NCBI GenBank assembly: GCA_003973505.1 | Contig: QNXT01000140.1 | Location: 1 to 9,150, forward strand | DNA: 9,150 nt | Direction: 5' to 3' | Source of the DNA: Bacteroidota bacterium | GTDB taxonomy: Bacteria > Bacteroidota > Bacteroidia > Bacteroidales > UBA1556 | In this document: piece after piece, positions 1 through 6,144 of the stretch | Layout of the letters: every line of letters begins with the position of its first letter | Position numbering within the stretch: position 1 is the stretch's first letter | Notes under the pieces: model-generated | Seen by the model: the letters and a program-made list of their open reading frames with translations, nothing else | What the model was told of the DNA's origin: nothing | The model's database searches: none | Program-made: the position numbers and the translations under genes

Positions 1-1095
1 TTGTTTAAGCCTGTGATTTCTGCTACGGTAACAAAAACCACAAATCCTGAAACATCATCGATTGGATTTGGAATATTTTATATGATGGTAAATATCGGTG
101 GTTTTGTTGGACCACTTCTGTCTTCGAAACTTCGCGATGCAATGGGTTGGCATATCGTTTTTGTTATGGCAGCTTCTGCTATTGCAGTAAATATTTTGAT
201 TGTTCTGTTTATGTATAAAGAACCCTATCGTGAAAAATCGGAAGATGATTTGGCTAAGACGATTATTACTACACTGCGCAATATCCTAACCGCAATCAAG
301 GATTTAAGATTATTGTTGTTTTTGATTATTATGGTCGGTTTTTGGACCATGTTTAACCAACTATTCTACACGCTTCCAAACTTTATCGACCAATGGGTTG
401 ATACTACGGTAATGTATAATTCCATTGCTGAAATATCCCCTGCTTTGGCTTCAGCTATTGGAACTAAGGATGGTATAATTTCTCCGGAAATGTTTATCAC
501 TCTTGATGCGGGCTTTATTATCTTTTTCCAAATTATTGTATCGGCTGCTGTGATGAAATTGCGACCAATTAATGGAATTATTACAGGTATTCTTATTACA
601 ACCATTGGAATTGGTATTGCATTCAGTCAGATGAATGGATTTTATATCATTTTAGGTATCTTTATTTTCTCCATTGGCGAGATGGCTTCTTCACCGAAGT
701 TTACAGAATATGTAGGAGCGATTGCCCCTAAAAATAAAGAGGCACTCTATATGGGAACTTCATTTTTGCCCGTTGCGGCAGGTAACTTTATCACTGGTTT
801 TCTTTCAGGTAATGTATATCAAGCTTGGTCTGATAAGATTACGCTTCTTCAAAAGGAAGTAGCAGCAAGAGGCTTGGATATTCCTGAAATCAGCAAGACA
901 TTTACTCAGAATGATTATGTTCACATGGCTGAACAAAAGATGGGAATGAGTTCTACCGAGTTAACTAATTTTTTATGGAATACCTATAATCCGGAAAAGA
1001 TATGGATTCTTTTTAGTGCAATTGGTATTGCAACTATAGTAGGTCTTGTGCTTTACGATAAGTTTGTGCTAAAAGGTGGTGTAGTAAAAAAATAA
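1..1095 (+). CDS. MFS transporter, POT/peptide-symporter-like, 5'-truncated by the window edge
   Basis: This is the C-terminal 364 residues of a polytopic inner-membrane transporter. Hydrophobic segments lie near residues 22-40, 50-71, 103-125, 164-184, 190-208, 213-228, 251-270 and 334-352. A charged loop at about 73-100 fits the central cytoplasmic loop of the major facilitator superfamily. The stretch FGIFYMMVNIGGFVGPLL (23-40), FWTMFNQ (114-120), GEMASSPKF (226-234) and the following APK..ALYMGTSFLP..AGNF (242-263) resemble the POT (proton-coupled oligopeptide) group, where FYM.IN.G, FW....Q and GE...SP patterns recur. That suggests proton-driven uptake of peptides or a similar solute, but the substrate is inference. 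Complete family members usually have 450-550 residues and 12-14 helices, so the first helices are missing. The TTG at base 1 is very probably an internal Leu codon. The gene ends in TAA and is followed 27 bp later by a strong terminator, so it closes its own transcription unit. Confidence 0.85.
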   Translation: MFKPVISATVTKTTNPETSSIGFGIFYMMVNIGGFVGPLLSSKLRDAMGWHIVFVMAASAIAVNILIVLFMYKEPYREKSEDDLAKTIITTLRNILTAIKDLRLLLFLIIMVGFWTMFNQLFYTLPNFIDQWVDTTVMYNSIAEISPALASAIGTKDGIISPEMFITLDAGFIIFFQIIVSAAVMKLRPINGIITGILITTIGIGIAFSQMNGFYIILGIFIFSIGEMASSPKFTEYVGAIAPKNKEALYMGTSFLPVAAGNFITGFLSGNVYQAWSDKITLLQKEVAARGLDIPEISKTFTQNDYVHMAEQKMGMSSTELTNFLWNTYNPEKIWILFSAIGIATIVGLVLYDKFVLKGGVVKK

Positions 1096-1122
1096 GAATA
1101 CACTATTTCTGAGAAAGATATT

Positions 1123-1155
1123 AAATGGTTTCATGATTCATGGAGCCATTTTTTT
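1123..1155 (+). terminator. Intrinsic terminator of the MFS transporter gene
   Basis: A 12-bp stem pairs 1123-1134 (AAATGGTTTCAT) with 1140-1151 (ATGGAGCCATTT), with only two G-U pairs and no mismatch, around a 5-nt loop (GATTC). An uninterrupted T run (1149-1155) closes the 3' arm and continues past it. It sits 27 bp after the stop codon, which is the normal position and form of a Rho-independent terminator. Confidence 0.88.
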
Positions 1156-1311
1156 GTTCTATACTGTCCTGTTTTGTATCTAATCACTGAAGTTTCGCAG
1201 TTGTATTTATATTACGGAAATACAGTAGATAATAAAAGTCTGGTTTTGTTAACTAATTGAAATATAATGCTCGAGTAATTCCAAAAGAAGTTCTTTTTAG
1301 CCTTAATGTTT

Positions 1312-1387
1312 CTTAGAGCCTTCGAGCCTTTGTGGCTATTGTTCAGCATCTTGCCACCAAGACACTAAGACACAAAGCTACACAAAG
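1312..1387. repeat. Heptamer array A, inverted arms around a 16-nt loop
   Basis: The left arm (1312-1336) has three + strand units (CTTAGAG, CTTCGAG, CTTTGTG) separated by one base. The right arm starts at 1353 and holds four units on the opposite strand (CACCAAG 1355-1361, CACTAAG 1363-1369, CACAAAG 1371-1377 and 1381-1387), spaced by 1, 1 and 3 bases. The 25-nt arms 1312-1336 and 1353-1377 match at 18 of 25 positions as an inverted repeat with loop 1337-1352. The same unit recurs in arrays B and C later in the window. Such CTTTGTG/CTCTGTG-rich strings are, as far as I recall, common intergenic repeats in environmental bacterial genomes, but I know of no assigned function. Confidence 0.65.
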
Positions 1388-1507
1388 ACCAAAAATACGT
1401 ACTACATTCCTCTATTATTTATGCTGAATAGTAAGCCTATTTTAAATAAGTTTTTGTCTTTCTTCTATTTGGGATGATTCTGTATTACTGATACTTGCAT
1501 CCCTCAC

Positions 1508-1537
1508 TTGTTTCTTTCTAATATTTCCTTACATTTG
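1508..1537 (+). promoter_or_regulatory. Bacteroidota-type promoter of the C25 protease gene
   Basis: TTG at 1508-1510 is followed after exactly 19 bases by TACATTTG at 1530-1537. This fits the phylum's housekeeping promoter pattern (-33 TTTG/TTG, -7 TAnnTTTG), which depends on the divergent primary sigma factor. A start of transcription about 5 bases downstream would give a leader of roughly 35 nt before the ATG at 1578. No Shine-Dalgarno sequence is seen. The leader is A-rich, as is usual in this phylum. Confidence 0.75.
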
Positions 1538-1577
1538 CGACCAACAACACACACACATAATTAGAAGTCAAAATTTT

Positions 1578-4500
1578 ATGAGATCGGTTCTTTTTATACT
1601 GTTAAGTATATCATTTATAAGTCTATACGGACAAAATCAAATCATTAGTTTTTCGGGATATAAAACTCCTACAAGCATAGAATCTCCCTTGCGTAGTATT
1701 ATTGATCATGGAGTTGAAGGAGTACAAGTTTCATATCATTTCGATGCTATGAGTGCAGTTGAAATAAAAGAAGGTAAAGAAGTGTATCAACAACTATATA
1801 TTAAAGATTTTAGTCATACTCAAGAAGTAGGATTGCCTTCCTTACCTGCTCATCTCGACCTTATTGCCATACCCGAAGGAGCAAGCTATGAATTAAAAAT
1901 ATCTCGAGCAGTACCCCTTTTGAAAAATGGAATAAAGGTTTATCCTGCCTTAAAACCTGCTGTGGATACGGAAGGTGCCCCAGAACCCAGCTTCGAAATC
2001 AATAAAGAGTTTTATCAGATCGATCGGGTGTATCCTGCAGAAGCGGTTAGCATTCGTGAAATAATTGTGATTCGTGGATTGCGTTATGCGGTAGTGCAAG
2101 TTTGCCCTGTGCAGTATAATCCTGCTCGTAATCAGTTGATTCTAAACGAAAATATAAATTATGAAATTCAATTTAAGTCGGCTAACCGTTTTGTTGATGT
2201 AAGCAAACATACCGAACATGCGATGCGTATTTTAAGCAATAATGCATTGAATGGAAAAGCAATTAAAGAAGAAACCGATAATTTCTTTGCTTCAAATCAG
2301 AATCTTCTTCCTTCGGGAGGAGGGAAAAATTACATCATTATAACGCATTCGAATTTTCAGGCTGCTGCGGATTCATTAGCCAAATGGAAACGCCAAATGG
2401 GTTATACTGTAGATGTGGTTTCGCAAAGTTCTTGGACTACAGCTCAAGTGCGCAATGCTGTGCATTCACGTTATAGCAATTGGACTCCTAAACCCGATTA
2501 TCTTGTGATTATTGGCGACCATCAATTTGTTCCTGCTGAAATGTATTCTACACCGGGTCATAACGATCCTTTTGGTTCTGATTTATACTATGTTTGTATG
2601 GATGGGTCTGGTGACTATGTGCCTGATATGGCGAAAGGTCGTATATCAGCCAATTCTGCTGCTGATGCTCTTTTGCAGGTTTCCAAAATGATAAACTATG
2701 AGCGTAACCCGGTAACTGACACGAGTTTTTATCAGAATGCAGTAAACTGTGCACAATTTCAAGATGATAATATTGATGGTTATGCCGATCGCCGATTTGC
2801 ACATACTAGTGAAGATATTCGAAATTATACTAGCAGCTTAGGCTATAATGTGGAACGAATTTATTATACCAATAGTAATGTAACACCTTTGCACTATAAT
2901 AATGGCTATTATTCAAATGGTCAGTCTATTCCTTCTGTTTTGAAGAAATCAAATGGTTTCGCATGGAATGGTGGTGCAACTGATATTAAGAATTCAATCA
3001 ATGCAGGAAAATTCTATGTTTTCCATCGCGACCATGGTTTTGCAGGAGGCTCAGGATGGGCACATCCGTTTTTTGTAAATAGTAAAATTAGTGGATTAAA
3101 TAATGGTGCAAAACTACCTGTGGTTTTCAGTATCAATTGTCATACAGGTGAGTTTACCTTGCCTTCTTGTTTCGCTGAAACTTTTATGCGTAAATCCAAT
3201 GGAGGAGCTGTTGGTGTTATAGCTGCTTCTTATTATAGCTATAGTGGTAATAATGACGGTTTCTCATTGGGTGTTGTAGATGCGATTTGGTCTAATCCTG
3301 GGGTGGTTCCGAATTTTGGAAATGGTGGATTTTCTAACCCGAATGTCACTCCTCACACTGATATTGTGACCATGGGCGATGTGGTAAATCAAGGCCTTAT
3401 TCGGGGAATGGAAACTTGGGCCGGTTCAAATAGCAGTAATCGCTATACCTCAGAACTCTTTCATTATTTCGGTGATCCTGCTATGCGCATTTGGACTCAA
3501 GCTCCTCAAAATATTACCGCTAATTTTAATACTTCATTTAGTTGTAGCGATACCGTTTTAGCAATTTCTAATTGTAGCGACTCGGATGCTGTTGTTACCT
3601 TAATGGGGAATGATGTTTTATTATCAAGAGTGCAATTGCAGAACGGAAACGGTTTACTTCCTTTAACCAATATTCAAGGCTATGTTTTCACATTGACAAT
3701 TACTTCTCGCAATAAAAGACCTTTGATAAGTACCATTACCATGGGTGGAGGCGGAGGGCCTTTAAGTAGTTTCAGTTCTGTAACTTCTAATATTTGTAAA
3801 GGCGATAGCTTAGGAAAACTCTCTGTGTTTCCTGCTTGTGGTACTCCTCCATATCAAATTCTTTGGTCAACTGGCGATACTACATTGGTTTTGGATAGTC
3901 TTACCGCAGGAAACTATTCTTATACATTAACTGATGCCATAAATACGATTATTCAAGATACTTTAACCGTTAGTGAACCCGTGCAAGCCTTAAATGTTTC
4001 GGCTGCAATAAGTAATCCAAAATGTTATAATCAAAGTAATGGCTCAATTATATTGAATATTCAGGGAGGTGCTACCCCTTATACTTGTCAATGGAGCAAT
4101 GGGGTTTTTACAAGCAACCTGACGAATGCTTCTGCAAATACCTATACGGTAAATATTACAGATTCTTTGGGTTGTACTCTTGTTGAGACTTATGAAATTG
4201 TTTCGCCACAACCATTGGATTTATCGATATCAAAGATGGATGATATGAGTAATAATTGTACAGGTTCGGCTACCGCAAATGTTACGGGTGGAACAACTCC
4301 TTATACTTATTTATGGAACGACCCCAATGCGCAAACTACTTCTACTGCGACAGGACTTTGTAAAGGCATGTATAAAGCAACCATAAAAGACTCCAATTTA
4401 TGTGTTGCCTATCGTACTTTCTTTATCGAAAATTCAGTGGGAATTGATGAGAATACAAATACTGTGGGAATATCTGTTTTCCCAAATCCAAGTAGTAATG

Positions 4501-4715
4501 GGATATTCAATCTAAGCATTGAAAGTAATACTCCTGCTGATTTCCAAATAATCATCTATAATAATCTTGGAAAAAAGGTGTTTGCAAATTCGATTTTGGT
4601 AAATGGAAAATACCAAGAATTGATAAATTTGAGCACATTGGCTGCCGGAGTTTACTACCTTCAAATTATTGATAATAAGAATATTATTGACCAACGCAAT
4701 TTGATTATTAAATAA
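1578..4715 (+). CDS. Secreted gingipain-like C25 cysteine protease with SprB-type repeats and T9SS sorting domain
   Basis: This 1045-residue exported protein starts with a signal peptide (1-18, cleavage probably near LYG/QN). A propeptide-like region follows (about 25-235), then a peptidase C25 domain from about 250 to 640. The likely catalytic His486 lies in HRDHG and the nucleophile Cys521 in SINCHTGEF, a spacing close to that of gingipain R (His211/Cys244). The motif FGDPAMRIW (631-639) is typical of the end of the C25 core. An Ig-like segment (about 645-720) and a five-glycine hinge (723-727) lead into three SprB-like repeats (about 733-800, 804-879, 880-952), each with the GG-TPPY/TPYT...W pattern. 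The last 85 residues, with VFPNPSSNG (967-975) and a C-terminal GVYYLQI...NLIIK, form a type A T9SS sorting signal (Por secretion tail). The protein is therefore probably moved across the outer membrane and anchored or released at the surface. Substrate specificity is not visible. It is not PorU-like, because it carries adhesin-type repeats and a canonical cleavable tail. Confidence 0.92.
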   Translation: MRSVLFILLSISFISLYGQNQIISFSGYKTPTSIESPLRSIIDHGVEGVQVSYHFDAMSAVEIKEGKEVYQQLYIKDFSHTQEVGLPSLPAHLDLIAIPEGASYELKISRAVPLLKNGIKVYPALKPAVDTEGAPEPSFEINKEFYQIDRVYPAEAVSIREIIVIRGLRYAVVQVCPVQYNPARNQLILNENINYEIQFKSANRFVDVSKHTEHAMRILSNNALNGKAIKEETDNFFASNQNLLPSGGGKNYIIITHSNFQAAADSLAKWKRQMGYTVDVVSQSSWTTAQVRNAVHSRYSNWTPKPDYLVIIGDHQFVPAEMYSTPGHNDPFGSDLYYVCMDGSGDYVPDMAKGRISANSAADALLQVSKMINYERNPVTDTSFYQNAVNCAQFQDDNIDGYADRRFAHTSEDIRNYTSSLGYNVERIYYTNSNVTPLHYNNGYYSNGQSIPSVLKKSNGFAWNGGATDIKNSINAGKFYVFHRDHGFAGGSGWAHPFFVNSKISGLNNGAKLPVVFSINCHTGEFTLPSCFAETFMRKSNGGAVGVIAASYYSYSGNNDGFSLGVVDAIWSNPGVVPNFGNGGFSNPNVTPHTDIVTMGDVVNQGLIRGMETWAGSNSSNRYTSELFHYFGDPAMRIWTQAPQNITANFNTSFSCSDTVLAISNCSDSDAVVTLMGNDVLLSRVQLQNGNGLLPLTNIQGYVFTLTITSRNKRPLISTITMGGGGGPLSSFSSVTSNICKGDSLGKLSVFPACGTPPYQILWSTGDTTLVLDSLTAGNYSYTLTDAINTIIQDTLTVSEPVQALNVSAAISNPKCYNQSNGSIILNIQGGATPYTCQWSNGVFTSNLTNASANTYTVNITDSLGCTLVETYEIVSPQPLDLSISKMDDMSNNCTGSATANVTGGTTPYTYLWNDPNAQTTSTATGLCKGMYKATIKDSNLCVAYRTFFIENSVGIDENTNTVGISVFPNPSSNGIFNLSIESNTPADFQIIIYNNLGKKVFANSILVNGKYQELINLSTLAAGVYYLQIIDNKNIIDQRNLIIK

Positions 4716-4763
4716 AGAATTTTTCAAAATTTAAGCGTCTGATAAAAACGATCAGTTTGGCCT

Positions 4764-4796
4764 AAAGCCCATTGAAAAACTCAATCATTGGGCTTT
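4764..4796 (+). terminator. Probable intrinsic terminator of the C25 protease gene
   Basis: AAAGCCCATTGA (4764-4775) pairs with TCATTGGGCTTT (4785-4796) with a single T-T mismatch around a 9-nt loop. It lies 48 bp after the stop codon. The T run after the stem is short (TTTGTG), so termination may be weaker than at the transporter gene. The 3' arm overlaps the first unit of heptamer array B (4793-4799). Confidence 0.65.
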
Positions 4797-4895
4797 GTGA
4801 ATCTTTGTGACTTCTCTACCTTGGATCTTTTTGGTATAGCCTACGTAAATAATTATTACACAGAGATACACGGAGTAGCACAAAGTAACACTAAG
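4793..4895. repeat. Heptamer array B, inverted arms
   Basis: There are two + strand CTTTGTG units (4793-4799, 4803-4809). After a 49-nt centre come four units on the opposite strand (CACAGAG 4859-4865, CACGGAG 4869-4875, CACAAAG 4879-4885, CACTAAG 4889-4895), spaced by exactly 3 bases. The 44-nt stretch 4853-4896 matches the reverse complement of 8833-8876 at 41 of 44 positions. Copies B and C therefore form an inverted pair bracketing the pseudouridine synthase and AsmA-like genes. Confidence 0.7.
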
Positions 4896-4927
4896 ATTAA
4901 GAAAGAGTCATCATAAATCGTTTTCGC

Positions 4928-4944
4928 TATAGTATTTTACTATA
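4928..4944. repeat. Small perfect hairpin, function unknown
   Basis: TATAGTA and TACTATA form a perfect 7-bp inverted repeat with a TTT loop. The stem is A/T-rich and not followed by a T run, so it is not a convincing terminator. It may be a binding site or chance. Confidence 0.35.
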
Positions 4945-5101
4945 CAATTAATAACGATATTTGGTTATGTAACTCTTGAAAGCGTGTAAATATCAATAAA
5001 ATCCAAGATTATGACGGCTTTAGGTTGATACATATGTATAGTTTAAAAAGTTAGGCACGTCGTATCTACATTCTCAAAATTCATGAATAATGTGAGTTAA
5101 G

Positions 5102-5129
5102 TTTGGCGTGATAGTTTTATGTAATTTTG
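5102..5129 (+). promoter_or_regulatory. Candidate promoter of the pseudouridine synthase gene
   Basis: TAATTTTG (5122-5129) fits the Bacteroidota -7 element TAnnTTTG. A TTTG at 5102-5105 could be the -33 element, but the gap is 16 bases, shorter than the usual 19 or so. The -7 element ends 24 bases before the ATG at 5154, giving a short leader with no Shine-Dalgarno sequence. Confidence 0.5.
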
Positions 5130-5153
5130 CGCCAAATTAAGAAATAAGCAAAT

Positions 5154-6065
5154 ATGGCTCAAAGAATCGGAAAATCTCGTCCACAAAAGCAAGGTGGAAA
5201 AGCAAAGAAGGAATCAGGAAGTAAGGGTAGTTACTCAAAATTTTATAAGAAGGGAGCAAAAAAAGAAGGAGCTTCTTTTGATAAACCTGCTCGTCCTATT
5301 GCTCCGGCACCAAAGAAAAAACAAAAAACGGAATATTCAGGATTTGATAAGGATGGCTATATGCGTTTGAATAAGTATATAGCTAAGTCGGGGATATGCT
5401 CGCGTCGTGAGGCCGATAAATTGATTGGTACAGGTGTAATTACTGTCAATGGAAAGATAGTAACCGAAATGGGACATAAGGTGCATCGTAGCGACCGTGT
5501 GTCGATGGATGGTCAATTGCTTACTGCTGAGAAACTTCACTATATTTTATTGAATAAACCCAAGGGATTTATTACGACTACCGACGATCCTCAAGAACGT
5601 CGTACTGTGATGAGTTTGGTAGAAAAGGCTACCGACGATCGTATTTATCCTGTTGGACGCCTGGACATGAAAACAACGGGTTTATTGCTGTTTACCAACG
5701 ATGGCGATCTAGCCAAAAAACTGACCCATCCGAAGCATCGCGTGCGTAAGGTTTATCACGTGAGCCTGGATAAGGCTTTGACCAAAAATGATATGCAGAA
5801 AATTGTTGATGGTCTTACCCTTGAAGATGGTGAGATTATCGTTGATAAGGTAGCCTATGTTGAGGGGCAGGATAATAAGAAAGAAATTGGTATTCAGATT
5901 CATTCGGGACGAAATCGTATTGTGCGGCGCATATTCGAACACTTAGGTTACGAAGTAGTTCGTTTGGATCGAGTTGTTTTTGCTGGTCTTACGAAGAAAG
6001 ATCTTCCTCGAGGCAAATGGCGTTGGTTAACACCGAAAGAAGTTGACTTCCTTAAGATGATTTAA
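5154..6065 (+). CDS. rluB: 23S rRNA pseudouridine synthase, RluB/RsuA family, with basic N-terminal extension
   Basis: This 303-residue cytoplasmic enzyme isomerises a specific uridine in rRNA to pseudouridine. Residues 1-60 are a low-complexity tail rich in Lys, Gly and Ser, likely disordered and RNA-binding. An S4 RNA-binding domain follows (about 69-115: MRLNKYIAKSGICSRREADKLI...V.VNG). The catalytic domain (about 127-300) holds YPVGRLDMKTTGLLLFTNDG, with Asp171 of the GRLD motif as the expected catalytic aspartate. It also has RKVYHV (198-203), the GRNR.VRRIFE motif (252-262) and LPRGKWRWL (284-292), which resembles the RluB end GLPRGGWTEL. The family contains RsuA (16S), RluB, RluE and RluF (23S). 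RluB is the closest by these motifs, but the exact target base is inference. E. coli RluB has a similar length, though its basic extension is at the C terminus. The next gene follows after 79 bp with no visible terminator or promoter between. Confidence 0.87.
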   Translation: MAQRIGKSRPQKQGGKAKKESGSKGSYSKFYKKGAKKEGASFDKPARPIAPAPKKKQKTEYSGFDKDGYMRLNKYIAKSGICSRREADKLIGTGVITVNGKIVTEMGHKVHRSDRVSMDGQLLTAEKLHYILLNKPKGFITTTDDPQERRTVMSLVEKATDDRIYPVGRLDMKTTGLLLFTNDGDLAKKLTHPKHRVRKVYHVSLDKALTKNDMQKIVDGLTLEDGEIIVDKVAYVEGQDNKKEIGIQIHSGRNRIVRRIFEHLGYEVVRLDRVVFAGLTKKDLPRGKWRWLTPKEVDFLKMI

Positions 6066-6144
6066 GGAAATGTATTTCTTGAATTAAATATGCGAAACAT
6101 TATTTAAATACGTTCCTTTTGAAATAAATTGAAACTATTATCGA

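Larger units (their letters stand above)
1096..1577. other. Gene-free spacer between the transporter and the protease gene
   Basis: The 482 bp contain no credible coding frame. From left to right the spacer holds the transporter terminator (1123-1155), a small hairpin with 7-bp arms at 1202-1208 and 1218-1224, an inverted heptamer-repeat array (1312-1387) and the promoter of the protease gene (1508-1537). An 8-bp inverted pair, TTCAGCAT at 1342-1349 and ATGCTGAA at 1421-1428, links the array loop to sequence downstream. I see nothing recognisable in about 1225-1300 or 1430-1505. Confidence 0.7.
4716..5153. other. Gene-free spacer between the protease and pseudouridine synthase genes
   Basis: The 438 bp hold the protease terminator (4764-4796), heptamer array B (4793-4895), a perfect small hairpin (4928-4944), a 12-bp perfect palindrome ATACATATGTAT (5028-5039) and a promoter candidate (5102-5129). 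No coding frame with family features is present on either strand. I cannot assign about 4945-5100 beyond these palindromes. Confidence 0.65.

Noticed and set aside
1..3. TTG at base 1 as the start codon of the transporter
   Set aside because: The protein begins in the middle of an MFS fold and lacks the first helices. The gene very probably extends upstream of the window.
366..605. Minus-strand open frame inside the transporter gene
   Set aside because: It lies antisense to a clear coding region, has no recognisable domain, and no promoter pattern is seen for it. The other antisense frames (2548-2802, 4512-4727, 5337-5540, 5709-5942, 7474-7713, 8025-8210) were rejected for the same reasons.
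1312..1387. CRISPR array
   Set aside because: The repeated units are only 7 nt with 1- or 3-nt gaps and occur in both orientations, so there are no repeats and spacers of CRISPR size.
1578..4715. PorU, the C25-family sortase of the T9SS
   Set aside because: The protein has SprB-type repeats and a canonical FPNP-type sorting tail of a secreted cargo, and no other T9SS component gene is nearby.
5578..5640. 12-bp direct repeat CTACCGACGATC at 5578-5589 and 5629-5640
   Set aside because: Both copies encode Thr-Asp-Asp in the reading frame of the pseudouridine synthase. Shared codons in a conserved protein explain it.
6066..6144. Promoter or terminator between the pseudouridine synthase and AsmA-like genes
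   Set aside because: No TAnnTTTG site with an upstream TTG at about 19 bp is present. The only hairpin (around 6063-6081) is short, bulged and lacks a T run.
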